From assembly GCA_030522415.1 (NCBI GenBank), contig CM060127.1, positions 14,428,646-14,492,645 of the forward strand: 64,000 nucleotides of DNA, written 5' to 3'. The notes beneath the pieces were generated by a model. That model searched no databases, was not told where the DNA came from, and saw only the letters and a list, made by a program, of their open reading frames with translations. Positions 41,001 through 50,829 of this stretch are shown one piece after another (the stretch's first letter is position 1; each line of letters begins with the position of its first letter). This DNA is from Channallabes apus. Its lineage: Eukaryota > Chordata > Actinopteri > Siluriformes > Clariidae. The position numbers and the translations under genes are program-made.

Positions 41001-43221
41001 CAAAGCCACTGGAAAGCTAGTTAATGCTAGGCTTTTATGTAAATAAATCCTTTAGCCAGACAAGCTAGCTAACACTCAGGTAGCTGTTATATTGTTTGAG
41101 GTTGCTAGAGAGATAGCTAATGCTAGGCAGTCTGCTAATGAGTGTTAGCACACAATCTCTCAGTTACATAGAGATGTCTTTAAATACACACAATAAAGAC
41201 ACCACTGTGAACATTGCTGCTTTAGTATCAGTCACCAGTCATTTTATTTTTAATTTCTTAGACATTTACAGTAGACACACTTTTTGTAAACACGTGATGG
41301 AGAAAGGACTCTGTATCTCATAATAAGTTTTCTGCACCATTGTGTCTCCTCACAGACGGTTCGAGCAGTCACGGGTTAGACGGCATGCTCTCGTACTCCT
41401 CCATGCCACGACAGCAGCTTTTGGCTCTCGACCCAAACCTGTACGGGGGTGAGCAATTCCGGCATGGTCTCACACCCCCGCAGCTAGGCCCTGAGCAGAT
41501 GCACCCATATGGTAAGAGACAGAAAAGCAAACAGCGACACTTGTATATAATCCCTCAGCTGATTTTTACACTGCTGTCATTTTCATCAGCATCACTGAGG
41601 CTCTTCTTATTTGTCATGCTTCCACTGAGATGTTATACCATCTTTACTTTAGCACAGTGCCATAATTACTTTGTCTTCTTTTCACCAATATGTCCCAAAG
41701 TCTAAGAGCACTAGTTACTATTGCACATTATTTTCAAATATAATACAATCAGAAAAGCATCTTTAAAATGTTTCCATGAATTTCACATTCTTCGTATTGT
41801 CTCTTTTTGCTTTGTTGATAATGTGCACTCAAGTTGTCAAGGACTTCACAAGTTGTTGTCATGATTGAGAAAAGTATAAAAGTACATTTCCTCATATTTT
41901 GCTTTCAAAGATCCTGACTTTCTGGGATTTATTATGTATTCTTGAGGAATATTTCTCCAGACTTCCTGGAGGACTTCACAGGCAGCACGGTTGCACAGTG
42001 GTTCCTCAGGGCCTCTCTGTTGTGTCCCAAAGTCCAAAGACGTGCAGATTACGCTAACTGGCATTTCCAAATTCTCCATAATGTGTTAGTGTGTGGCCTA
42101 TGACTCTCACATTGCCTTGAATCCCCTAAGCTCCAGACCTTCCTCATCCCTGAGAGTGTTTTACACCACTACACCAAAAAAAAATAGAATTGTAAACATG
42201 GATAACAATGCACAGGAAGAATTGTCGATGGAGAACATGATATGGAATTACAGTGAAAACTTTCTACCTCTCACGCCACAGATTCTCATCCACATCACAA
42301 CACAGCACTGTAAGAATATTTTTGAGTGTCTTCTCCATCCTCTGCAGGTATCTACTGTGGCGTTCTCACATGCTGCATCCATGACTGCCAGGCATTTTAG
42401 AGAACTGGTTCGTCATTAGTTGATCAAACTTGCTTTAAACATTCCTTTCCATTGGTGGAAGATACAAGATTCCTCTGAGAGCAATTCAGCAATTCAGAAC
42501 ACATTTACAGGAAAAACGTATCTAATAGAAATGTCTAGAAATTATGGTTTACAGTTTATGACACCTGGTTCAACCAGTTTGCATGTAATGACGTACAGTA
42601 TACAGTGAACTATTACCTTGATGTTTTGGGAGTTAAGAATATTCGACAGAGGACAGGAATAATATGTTGACAGTTGTAAAGAATAATTTTCATGAATGAA
42701 TGAATGCTTTGCAATTTGTTTAAAAGAATGAAAAACTGCATTTATGATATGCACAAGTGACAAGATGATGGGAAGTTTGTACAATCTGTTTTTGAGAAGA
42801 TCTGATTTAAGAAACGAACCAAAGCGATGGAGTAAAACTGTAACCACCCCAAGTTCCTTGAGCAGGACTGTATAGAATTAACGGGCTTGCAGAGGTATTC
42901 GACCCACCTGGAATTTATCATGAAGATAAATAAATAAAATTTTCTTTTTCAGTCAAATATTTCAAAGGAATCTAATAAACTCCAGGTTCGTTAAATAGTT
43001 TTTCAAGCCGCTGTATCTTGATATCTTGTGCAGCTGATAAACAACCTTTTTTCTTCCTCACAGACTCAGAAACCGTTTTTCATGACTTGGACAGCGATGG
43101 AAGCCTGGGTCACCTCGGCGATTGTCTCTTGGCGACGGCCGAGGGAGGGGTGCTGGCAGGACGCGTGGGAAATCCCATTGACCGCCTGTATTCGATGCAA
43201 AACTCCTACTTCACCTCATGA
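15340..43221 (+). CDS. lmx1al: LIM-homeodomain transcription factor of the LMX1 family (lmx1a-like, probable lmx1al)
   Basis: Eight coding exons join in perfect phase: 15340-15397, 19823-20006, 38038-38270, 39882-40045, 40138-40215, 40299-40416, 41356-41511 and 43064-43221. They give 382 residues, the length I recall for human LMX1A. LIM1 spans residues 28-78 with ligands C28, C31, H49, C52, C55, C58, C75, D78. LIM2 spans 87-140 with C87, C90, H109, C112, C115, C118, C137, D140. The homeodomain is about 185-244 with W232 and N235 ([11 protein letters not shown]), followed by an eight-Gln run. The C-terminus ends [17 protein letters not shown]. Family members bind AT-rich FLAT elements and pattern dorsal neural tube, midbrain dopaminergic precursors and limb or ear. 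The tail is LMX1A-like, but SVKSEDEE-type linker residues and the LIM1 region also recall LMX1B. The locus between gmip and atp13a1 suggests a third paralogue rather than lmx1a itself. The 5' acceptor of the ATG exon may be at 15311 or 15322. Confidence 0.93.
15665..15945 (+). repeat. tRNA-derived SINE, older copy
   Basis: It retains a box-B-like GGTTCGAATC at about 15701, the core word TGTTCTCCCCGTGCTCGGTG, then CTTCAAAGACATGCAGATTA and TTGGCACCCTGTTCAGGGTG. It shares its body with the copy at 17457 but is more diverged and carries a GTGTGTGAGTGAGTGTGTGC insertion in the body. Confidence 0.75.
17457..17771 (+). repeat. Near-complete tRNA-derived SINE with 11-bp target duplication
   Basis: The element starts GGCGGCGCGGTGGTGTAGTG (box A region GTAGTGGTTAGC), carries the body words TTTCCTCCGGGTACTCCGG and CAAAGACATGCAGGTTAGGC, and ends in an A-rich AAAATGAAATGAAATG tail. 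AATTCTAATCC flanks both ends (17446-17456 and 17772-17782), a target-site duplication. The head lacks box B, unlike the copy at 15665. I associate the core with fish V-SINE/Mermaid-type elements from memory. Confidence 0.85.
20284..20329. repeat. (CA)n microsatellite
   Basis: A pure CA run inside a longer CA-rich block (20030-20410) right after the LIM1 exon. The block contains a further imperfect repeat with the word ACACACCGTTACACA. Confidence 0.95.
20580..21465 (+). repeat. Pyrimidine-rich tract with (CTAT)n core
   Basis: Almost 900 bases of T/C-rich sequence (TTTCTTTC, CTTTTC words), with a pure (CTAT)n array of about 16 units at 21316-21381. Open frames here are low-complexity artefacts. 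Confidence 0.9.
22530..22660 (+). repeat. SINE fragment (tRNA-derived, tail region)
   Basis: GTTGCTGGTTCAAGGCCCGG (box-B-like) is followed by AAGTTGCCACTGTTGAGCAC and TTGAGCAAGGCACTTAACCC, a relative of the SINEs at 30270 and 54320. Both ends are truncated or diverged. Confidence 0.6.
23502..23744 (+). repeat. tRNA-derived SINE with (CAA)n tail
   Basis: The head, GGTGGCTCAGTGGTAGGTGT (box A) and CCCGGGTTCGATTCCAGACA (box B), is clearly tRNA-like. The body contains GGAAGGGCATCCGGCGTAAA and GTGGCGACCCCTCGTCGGGA, and the element ends in an ACAACAACAAC tail. It is a different family from the 17457 and 30270 elements. Confidence 0.85.
24830..25180 (+). repeat. Second pyrimidine-rich tract
   Basis: T/C-rich sequence (CTTTCTTTCTTTC words) of about 350 bases in intron 3. 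Apparent open frames in two phases are low-complexity and rejected as genes. Confidence 0.8.
25515..25675. repeat. 82-bp tandem duplication, two copies
   Basis: GAGACCTGGTGCAGAATGAG at 25515 recurs with one change at 25597. Both copies continue through GAGCCCCCAACCTGCCCCTG and CTCCACCCACA. The second copy ends in CACCACCACCAGCACCACCA. GC-rich relative to the intron. Confidence 0.9.
25850..26525 (+). repeat. Third pyrimidine-rich tract
   Basis: About 670 bases of T/C-rich sequence with TTCCTTCC and CTTTCTTTC words, ending in a GTGTGTGTG run at about 26526-26556. Confidence 0.85.
26790..27140 (+). promoter_or_regulatory. Candidate intronic enhancer island
   Basis: Unique, GC-richer, repeat-free sequence between pyrimidine tract and AT-rich intron, with GGGAACAATGCTAATTACGG (SOX-like ACAATG and homeodomain TAATTA side by side) at about 27020-27040 and TTAATCATCTCC nearby. 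Typical of conserved non-coding elements around developmental regulators, but conservation cannot be tested here. Confidence 0.35.
27390..28330. repeat. GCTAG-rich dispersed/degenerate repeat
   Basis: The words TTAGCTAGCTAG, CTAGCTATT, ACAGCTAACATGC and TTAGCCAG recur irregularly. The same word family recurs at 23880-24080, 30010-30260 and 40650-41120. This may be an old repeat; no period was established. Confidence 0.4.
28680..29170 (+). promoter_or_regulatory. Candidate intronic regulatory island
   Basis: Unique GC-richer sequence inside an AT-rich intron, including CATTACAGACGGCTAATAAA and AGATAATAAAAGGAGAAAAT. No coding exon with a usable phase. Proposed only because base composition and complexity differ sharply from the flanks. 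Confidence 0.3.
30268..30461 (+). repeat. tRNA-derived SINE, plus orientation
   Basis: The head is GGGGTAGCTCAGTGGTTAAG with box-B-like CAGGTTCAAACCCC. The body is CCTTGAGCAAGGCCCTTAAC, and the tail is GTAAGTCGCTCTGGATAAGA, then CTGCCAAATGCCTAAATG. ATGCTA flanks both sides (30261-30266 and 30458-30463), a short target duplication. An inverted copy of the same family is at 54320-54514. Confidence 0.85.
33089..33550. mobile_element. Non-autonomous hAT element with 8-bp target duplication
   Basis: The 462-bp element begins CAGTGGTGTCAAAAG and ends with the inverted CTTGACACCTCTG. TATACGAA flanks it on both sides (33081-33088 and 33551-33558), the 8-bp duplication typical of hAT transposons. The interior has GAAGTA/ACTTAAGTA stretches and a 12-base G run at about 33301. 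No transposase is present. Confidence 0.9.
34345..34706. mobile_element. Second non-autonomous hAT-like element in the minisatellite
   Basis: The 362-bp element begins TAGGGTTGTTCCGATTCCGA and ends TATCGGGAGGGAACATCTCAA, imperfect inverted repeats centred on the GATTCCGATAC/GTATCGGAATC words. It is flanked by ATTTGAGT at 34337-34344 and 34707-34714. ATTTGAGT also occurs in the host minisatellite, so the duplication is slightly less compelling than at 33081. Confidence 0.8.
35560..35890 (+). promoter_or_regulatory. Candidate regulatory island after the minisatellite
   Basis: CpG-bearing unique sequence (GGCGACGCCCCGATTCGTCC, GGCGCGTTCGGCAGATGGAT, GATTAGCTGTAGCAGCTGCG) between the minisatellite and a CA-rich stretch. 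Regulatory role is inferred from composition only. Confidence 0.25.
36420..36665 (+). promoter_or_regulatory. Candidate intronic regulatory island
   Basis: Unique sequence carrying AACAACAATCTAATTAATCC (SOX-like plus homeodomain-like words), then a GAGCTGAGCTGTGCCGGGAG segment and a purine-rich tail. Proposed as an enhancer candidate on motif and composition grounds. Confidence 0.3.
37956..38032 (+). repeat. (GT)n microsatellite forming the acceptor tract of the LIM2 exon
   Basis: About 38 GT units, with one interruption at 37977, run to within five bases of the acceptor AG at 38036-38037. Only TTTT separates the repeat from the AG, so the usual pyrimidine tract is replaced by a UG repeat in the pre-mRNA. 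Confidence 0.97.
41985..42130 (+). repeat. Degenerate SINE copy
   Basis: GGCAGCACGGTTGCACAGTG and CAAAGTCCAAAGACGTGCAG, then TTACGCTAACTGGCATTTCC, match the 17457 SINE with heavy decay and internal deletion. It lies in the last intron of the LMX1-like gene. Confidence 0.65.
42885..43015. mobile_element. Short MITE-like inverted-repeat element
   Basis: GGGCTTGCAGAGGTATTCG and CACCTGGAATTTAT on the left are matched, inverted, by ATAAACTCCAGGTTCG and CAAGCCGCTGTA on the right. Boundaries are approximate. It ends about 50 bases before the acceptor of the last LMX1 exon. Confidence 0.5.
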
Positions 43222-43507
43222 CCCCTCTTCACCTCTGACCTCAGACTAACTCCACCGCAGTCCACAAGAGAAGCAGCAAACAAACAGACAAAGCCTCGCT
43301 CAAAGTCCAGCGTGTTTGCCCAACTAAGCCTGCAGGATCTCTCGTCCCGCAATCACACATGAGTCTACGTCAGTCACGATCCTGTAGGAATACCGCCATA
43401 TATAACGATTTAAACAGCAAACAGGAAATGATGCGCTTTAGAGTTCGACTATGAATAAGATAATTGTAGCCTCAATTGTAGGCTTAGTCAATATTAATAA
43501 AAAGAAT

Positions 43508-43538
<31 letters not shown>

Positions 43539-43740
43539 GTTCCATCATAGGCATGCTGTATATTTGATTAGGCAGCTGATCACCTTCACTGTACCTCATC
43601 ATTCATCATTCAAACAGTTAGACAAAAATGTGTCATTTGCAAAAACACAATACACACAGGGAATAAACCTTGCATAGGAAGTTTTGCATCCATATTATCA
43701 TGTAGAAGTAGTCAAGTTAGACACGCATCACCTTTACAAT
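43222..43740 (+). other. lmx1al: 3' UTR region of the LMX1-like gene with candidate poly(A) signals
   Basis: After the TGA at 43219-43221, canonical AATAAA signals occur at 43496-43501 and 43662-43667. A (CA)n repeat lies at 43507-43534 between them. Which signal is used is not determinable. Confidence 0.5.
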
Positions 43741-44192
43741 TGAGTGCAAAAGTTTGTACACCCCAGGCTCAAAGGAAAAAATAATGTAATGCAATAAGAT
43801 AACTGATTATAGAAAGCAAATGGTCTGATCTTGTATTTTAATATTTATAGTGAAAAATGGTTCTTACTTTCTGCTTGTGATATGAATATTTACTATTAGC
43901 TTGTATGACCATGCTTTCTCCTTTTGCTTTCTTTTTTCAACAGCTTTTCAAGTGTCGTATTTGTCCCTTAATTCCTTTTTTGCTACAGGTCTGCCGTTTT
44001 ATTGTAGGTGATTTGTAGATTAACTTTGACATACATGTCCTTTAATAGTTTACAAAAAAAAAAGGAAATGCCACATTTACGTTAACAACCACAAACTGAT
44101 CAAATCGTTTCCTACAACACTGCCATGGCAAGAAAGTACTTTTTTTTCAGCAATTAAAAAGAGAAGCAATGGGGTACAAACTTCTGCACTCA
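43741..44192. mobile_element. Tc1/mariner-type MITE
   Basis: The left end TGAGTGCAAAAGTTTGTACA CCCC is mirrored by the right end GGGGTACAAACTTCTGCACTCA, about 22-base inverted repeats with two differences. The 452-bp interior has no transposase frame. Confidence 0.75.
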
Positions 44193-45026
44193 TCTTTATA
44201 TACAGTAATGTGGTATAATTTCTTTTTTAGGCAAAGCAAAAAGCAGACCATAAGAAAAGTATTTTATGATTTCTAGGAAGAAATGTCATTTCCAATTTTC
44301 TCAGCTTACATGTACACAATCTACGCTTTTGTTCTCTCTATTATCCTCACACTATTACACTTTAATTACCAGGCCTTTGATGATGTAATTCAGGAGTATT
44401 AGGACTCGAAAGACTAAACCGAGCAGCACACTGGAGTCTTAAGGAGTCTCGGTAGGGTTCAGAGAGCAAAGGGAAAGGGTGCATACCAAAGTGATTAAGA
44501 CGAGGCCAACACAAATCCACCCGGTGAGACAGGGTCAGGTAGACTTACGTGGGATTAAATTATTAAATACTGGAATTTCTGCCATCCATAACACGTACAC
44601 TGCCAGTAAAAAGTTTTTTTTTTATTATTATTATTTTTTACAGTTTTGGTTAAAATAGGTTGAAGATTAATGCTGAAATATTAATGTGAGTGAATTTGAA
44701 ATGTAAGTGACCTCAGAAAGGTCTACCAATTCTGTAAAGTTTATTGTATTATTTTATTTATTTATTTTTAAATCTTAGCCACTCTAAAGAAACATCTATA
44801 TAGTTTTCCATATATATCGGTGTTAGAGTTGATACCAACGCTGATAGCTAAAATCAATATATTTTGGCTTTTTGAGTAAATCACATAATTAGAAGTTATT
44901 AAAAACTGTTTTAGGAATTATTATTATTATTATTGTTATTGTTGCTGTCATTGTGTTATCCTGTGCCATTGATCCGAATGTGAAATCAGGCATCTAAAAT
45001 AATTTTATTTATAAAAAAAAATTATA

Positions 45027-46656
45027 CAGTGGTGTGAAAAACTATTTGCCCCCTTCCTGATTTCTTATTCTTTTGCATGTTTGTCACACTTAAATGTTTC
45101 TGCTCATCAAAAACCGTTAACTATTAGTCAAAGATATCATAATTGAACACAAAATGCAGTTTTTAAATGAAGGTTTAGTTATTATGGGAGAAAAAAAACT
45201 CCAAATCTACATGGCCCTGTGTGAAAAAGTGATTGCCCCCCTTGTTAAAAAATAACTTAACTGTGGTTTATCACACCTGAGTTCAATTTCTGTAGTCACC
45301 CCCAGGCCTGATTACTGCCACACCTGTTTCAATCAAGAAATCACTTAAATAGGAGCTACCTGACACAGAGAAGTAGACCAAAAGTACCTCAAAAGCTAGA
45401 CATCATGCCAAGATCCAAAGAAATTCAGGAACAAATGAGAACAAAAGTAATTGAGATCTATCAGTCTGGTAAAGGTTATAAAGCCATTTCTAAAGCTTTG
45501 GGACTCCAGCGAACCACAGTGAGAGCCATTATCCACAAATGGCAAAAACATGGAACAGTGGTGAACCTTCCCAGGAGTGGCCGGCCGACCAAAATTACCC
45601 CGAGAGCGCAGAGACGACTCATCCGAGAGGCCACAAAAGACCCCAGGACAACATCTAAAGAACTGCAGACCTCACTTGCCTCAATTAAGGTCAGTGTTCA
45701 CGACTCCACCATAAGAAAGAGACTGGGCAAAAACGGCCTGCATGGCAGATTTCCAAGGCGCAAACCACTTTTAAGCAAAAAGAACATTAAGGCTCGTCTC
45801 AATTTTGCTAAAAAAACATCTCAATGATTGCCAAGACTTTTGGGAAAATACCTTGTGGACCGACGAGACAAAAGTTTAACTTTTTGGAAGGTGCGTGTCC
45901 CGTGACAGGTGCGTGACATCTGGCGTAAAAGTAACACAGCATTTCAGAAAAAGAACATCATACCAACAGTAAAATATGGTGGTGGTAGTGTGATGGTCTG
46001 GGGTTGTTTTGCTGCTTCAGGACCTGGAAGGCTTGCTGTGATAGATGGAACCATGAATTCTACTGTCTACCAAAAAATCCTGAAGGAGAATGTCCGGCCA
46101 TCTGTTCGTCACCTCAAGCTGAAGCGATCTTGGGTGCTGCAGCAGGACAATGACCCAAAACACACCAGCAAATCCACCTCTGAATGGCTGAAGAAAAACA
46201 AAATGAAGACTTTGGAGTGGCCTAGTCAAAGTCCTGACCTGAATCCTATTGAGATGTTGTGGCATGACCTTAAAAAGGCGGTTCATGCTAGAAAACCCTC
46301 AAATAAAGCTGAATTACAACAATTCTGCAAAGATGAGTGGGCCAAAATTCCTCCAGAGCGCTGTAAAAGACTCGTTGCAAGTTATCACAAACGCTTGATT
46401 GCAGTTAATGCTGCTAAGGGTGGCCCAACCAGTTATTAGGTTCAGGGGGCAATTACTTTTTCACACAGGGCCATGTAGGTTTGAATGTTTTTTCTCCCTA
46501 AATAGTAAAACCCCTCATTTAAAAACTGCATTTTGTGTTTACTTGTGTTATCTGTGACTAATAGTTAAATGTGTTTGATGATCAGAAACATTTTGTGTGA
46601 CAAACATGCAAAAGAATAAGACATCAGGAGGGGGGGGCAAATAGTTTTTCACACCA

Positions 46657-46659
<3 letters not shown>
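45027..46659 (+). mobile_element. Tc1-family DNA transposon, near full length, with TA target duplication
   Basis: The 1633-bp element starts CAGTGGTGTGAAAAAC and ends with the inverted GTTTTTCACACCACTG, flanked by TA on both sides (45025-45026, 46660-46661). The terminal repeats are about 210 bases. Each holds an outer and an inner copy of a TGTGAAAAA...TTGCCCCC word, an IR/DR arrangement as in Sleeping Beauty-type Tc1 elements. The enclosed transposase is broken. The right end sits on a long (TA)n run. Confidence 0.93.
45405..46439 (+). pseudogene. Tc1 transposase, inactivated (frameshift plus nonsense)
   Basis: The N-terminal part (45405-45827) carries the paired-like DNA-binding domain (KAISKALGLQRTTVRAIIHK) and a GRP linker (RSGRPTKI). 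A run of seven A at 45810-45816 shifts the frame. Downstream, the first catalytic Asp is at 45862-45864 (WTDETK), followed by a TAA at 45877-45879 and a small local duplication near 45891-45920. From 45909 the frame resumes with GGGSVMVWGCFA, QQDNDPKHTS and NPIEMLW, giving an intact DD34E spacing between the second Asp and Glu. It ends GGPTSY-stop, as in related elements. It encodes a cut-and-paste transposase, now non-functional, but could supply ends for mobilisation in trans. Confidence 0.9.
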
Positions 46660-46690
<31 letters not shown>

Positions 46691-46728
46691 ATTTTATATA
46701 TAATAATTTTTTTATTTTTTTATAAAAA

Positions 46729-46784
<56 letters not shown>

Positions 46785-46815
46785 TTTTTATAAAAAAATA
46801 AAAAAATTATTAGGA
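46660..46815. repeat. (TA)n and A/T palindromic block
   Basis: TATATA runs at 46660-46686 and 46737-46779 alternate with ATAATAATTTTTTTATTTTTTTAT-like and TTTTTTTTATAAAAAAATAA-like segments that are mutually complementary, so the block can fold back on itself. Confidence 0.9.
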
Positions 46816-46837
46816 AGGAAAGGAATTATTTTCCTTA

Positions 46838-47291
46838 ACCGATCAGCCATAGCATTATAACCACTGTCAGGTGAAGTGAATTATATTGATCACCAATTAT
46901 ACCCCAGTAAACTGATGACAGGATCATGGGCACCCAAGGCTCACCAATACCTATAGAGACCAAAGGCCACTGTAGTACAAATCAATAAAAAAAGTCAATA
47001 CTGGTCATGTTAGAAAGGCACCAGAACAACCAGTGCACCACAGCCGCCATGCACTGAGCCCAGTAAGTAAAGAGCTCAAGGGCACTGAAGCCTTCAAACT
47101 CCTAATAAAGTAACCTGACAAACAAATCCGATTTACAGAGGTTCCCCTAACAACTTGCAGCACCCACTGTCAAAGGATCCTCTGTCAACATCCTGGTGTC
47201 AGACACCACAGCACACCCCCAGAGGCCCTGCGGATTCATGCCCCTTGGGGAACCCAAAACCTAGGTGGTTTTAAAGTTTTGGCTGATCGGT
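46838..47291. mobile_element. Non-autonomous DNA transposon (ACCGATCAGCC termini)
   Basis: It begins ACCGATCAGCCATAGCATTA and ends with inverted TTTTGGCTGATCGGT, at least 12 perfect terminal bases. The interior (CAGGTGAAGTGAATTATATT, CAGCACACCCCCAGAGGCCC) is non-coding. I recognise the termini from fish genomes but do not assign a superfamily. Confidence 0.75.
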
Positions 47292-48390
47292 GTATATAGA
47301 AGGGTCCTTCAATGTTTTTTTTTTTCTTTTACCCCATGTGAAAAAAAATCTTTCTGACTGTTCATTAATTTTTTACTTGCATTCCTTTTCTTTTTAACAG
47401 TCTTTTCTCCTGTCTGTATTTACAGTATCTCTCATTGTCCATCCTAATTAATAATAATGGCCATCATGTGTACATCGCACCTTTCTACAGAGAACTTCTT
47501 CACAAAGTTTTTATACATTAATAACCAGGTAATTTAATGTTGAGACCCAGGGCACTTTCAGTAGATAATACTGAAATAAAATAAAGTAATGTAAATTAAA
47601 ACAAAAAGATACACCATTGTTAAGGAAATCATCTCGGCTGTAACTAAAAGGCTTTAACGGGAGCTTTTGGTTTGTTGCGTTCTCGTGTCTGAGGTTTAAT
47701 GCGGAAGCGTCAGGAGTCGATCAGGGTCATGACACTGCCAACAGGGTCCTTTTGCGTTTACAGGGTAGAGGTACATTATTACAGCATCCGCATCATCTTT
47801 CCACCCAGTGTTTAAAAGTAATGGCGCCCTGATGTTTCCCTGGGAGGCCATGTGATGCTAAATGTTCTTGTGCTCTAATGTACTGCGCTTAACGTGTTCG
47901 TATCATGACTAATATAGTTGCAGTTAGCACTACTGTCTCGTTCCACTTCGTTCCTCTGTAATGATACTGCTGGATATTTTGTAGCTTTCTCCTGCATGAC
48001 GATGTGTACAAGTGAGACGTTTCTTATTTAAAAACAAAAAAAATGAAAAGATTTTATGGAATGTACAGAGCACTTATTGTTTCAACCCTCTGGACTGTGG
48101 ATGTTATTATATGAAACAGACCGAGTAGCCTGAAGCTCTGATTGGAGCTGACACCAGGGATATTAAGGCCACTGTACTTGGAGCGCTTTGTGATTCTGGA
48201 CTCTATCAGGGTAACTGCTGAAATGCGAGAGAATTGACAGAACAATTCTTTTGTTTTATATAATTATTTTTTCTTTCTGTTCTGTGATCAGTTCAAGTGG
48301 TTTTCTGTGTATTGTGTTTCACCTTTACAATATAATCAGTGGTTTCGTTGTTGATATGATCACGTCTCTTTGATTTCTGAGTCTTTTGAG
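47292..48390. other. Intergenic, nothing recognised
   Basis: Mostly unique AT-rich sequence, GC-richer at 47630-47960. I see no exon, RNA gene or repeat with boundaries. Confidence 0.4.
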
Positions 48391-48392
48391 GA

Positions 48393-50790
48393 GTTGCAGA
48401 ACTATTGGCACCCTTTATGCCGAGGGGGCAAAAATAAGTGTACAAATATTACACACATTTAATTTTTTTTAAAGAAACTGAAAGAGCAACATTTTTATCA
48501 TAAAAAAGTATCACAAATGATACGATCTGGGATTATTGTTGAGTAAAAAAATTTAAATAATTGTACAAATATTACAGAAAATGATCTACAGCACCAAATG
48601 AATAATTCTCTGTAGCAAATTTATTGCCACTTACTGATATAAGCATCCTCATGGATGTGGAATAGTCATGAGGTTAAAATAAAAATAATTGTACAAACAT
48701 TACAATTATACAAAACATTCTATAAAACAATTAAAAGACCAGCTTCATTTTAGTGAATTGAAAACTATATATATTTTACTATCAACTATATAATATACTA
48801 TAAACTATATAGTTATTGCCACCCCTTAAAAACCTTACAATTCACTGTCATCCTGAATCTTGCTTTTTCTTAAATCAACAAAAGACACTGCATTGCAAAT
48901 TATGTGTAGCAAAAATATTGGAACCACATAAACCTTCGATTTCTTTAATGTGATTTTCATCAGGAAAATTTTTTTTATTAAACTTATTTCGCTGTGACTA
49001 AAAATTAAGTTGTAGTAAAATTATTGGCAAACCTTAATTTTTTAAATAACATTTTTCATCTTCAAAGATCTGGGATACTTGCTAGGTAATCATAACTGAA
49101 TAATGAACAATTGTTTATATTAAAAAAAAGAAACAAACAAAGGGTAGTAGTAGTAGTAGGACAGAGAAGGTAACAAAATTATTAGTAGCACTAGAGATTT
49201 TTAAGTGGTGTCTTCGAGAAATTTAAGTCAAAATGAGGATACAAACAAAGATTACATAATAATTTTAGCAAAAATGTCAATTGAATGAAACATTACAGAA
49301 AAGAGAATTATGGGCACCCTTGAAGACTTTTGAAACTCTTTGATGTGGATGGTCAGGAGGCAGAAGGGGAGGAAAAAAGTACAACAAAAAGAAAAATAAC
49401 CTAGATGAAGGTCACATATGGCTGCTCCTTGCTCCTAGTGACTGAGCCGATAATCAGGGAAAAATAACACAAACAATTCTGTCCGGCGTGTTAGTCAGCG
49501 TGTTCCTGTCCTCCCACTGATCCTGTCAGTGGTCAAAGGCATGTGCTAACCCATCAGATCCCCCCCTCTTTCCTTTTTTTTTTATTCTTCTGCCAGCGGG
49601 AAGAGAGATGCAGTATGAGGGAGAGACGGCACACATTCCTTAGTTTAATATTATACAGTGATTTAGATGGGAATGAAAAGAGACGAGCCAGGACGAAACA
49701 GGGCGAAAAAAACCCTCAATCTTCACAGTTTTACAGAATAAATATTTTGCGTAGCTTGTTAAAGTTAAAGTGTCATGTATTTAAACAGCATGAACAAGAA
49801 AAATGACTAAATCAGACATTTAGTCCTACATCCTACATCAAACTTCAGCTATATCACGACTTCGTTATCATATGGAGAGGAGCTATGGGTTTCATTTAAA
49901 ATAGTGAGACCCATCATTTACATGAATGTACCAGTTGATCTATTTTTGTAAAATTAAATGTATTACTTTTTTCCATATAAAACATAATGAAATACATAAT
50001 GCCTGAGTAACTTTTCCAGATTCTGTAATTTTTTGCAGTTTCTTGGTACATAGTGACTTTAAGCTCAGCAAATCTTGCAAAATAAGTATTACTCAAACAA
50101 TGAGCAGTGTATGCTCATATCAAATGTACTGAACAGAAAGCTTCTATTCAAAGTACATACAGTGCTTGGCAAAAATATTCACCTCTTAAACTTTTCACAT
50201 TTTGTAGTTTTACATGGTGAACTAAAATCGACTTAAATGTACTGAAGTTATATAAAATGCCTCATAAAAGAACAAGTAAAGGAAATCGATAATTCACATC
50301 AAAAGTGACATAATTAGTCGAAATGAGTTGACCTGTGTGCAATTAAAGTTCCATGTGGTCTCAATATAAATACATCTGTTCCTGGAGGGACCCTGAATTT
50401 ATAAGAAGAAGAAAAAGCTGAACAAGCAGAATCATGAAAACCAAAGAGCTATTAAAACAAGTCTGGATAGACATTCAGACAGGGTTCTCGCTGTTTGCCT
50501 AGAGGACGCTGCCCAATTATCAGTGAAGGTAACGAAGCAAACAAGAGGACAGATGTATCATGCAACATGATGTTACCACCACCATGCTTCACTCTGTTCA
50601 AAACAGACCAAGTTTTATTTAAACACACAGTCACATTAAACATTTTGAGGTCTGCACATTTAAACAAAATCATAAACATGAAGTGTAGAAATAAATGTTA
50701 CCAAATTCCTGACCGGTTTATATTTCACAGCGTACTGTCGTCTTTCTGAACAGCTCACAACACTTATTACACAACCGTAAAATCTGTGTA

Positions 50791-50829
<39 letters not shown>

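Noticed and set aside
46017..46286. Minus-strand open frame inside the Tc1 element
   Set aside because: It is the antisense shadow of the transposase coding strand.
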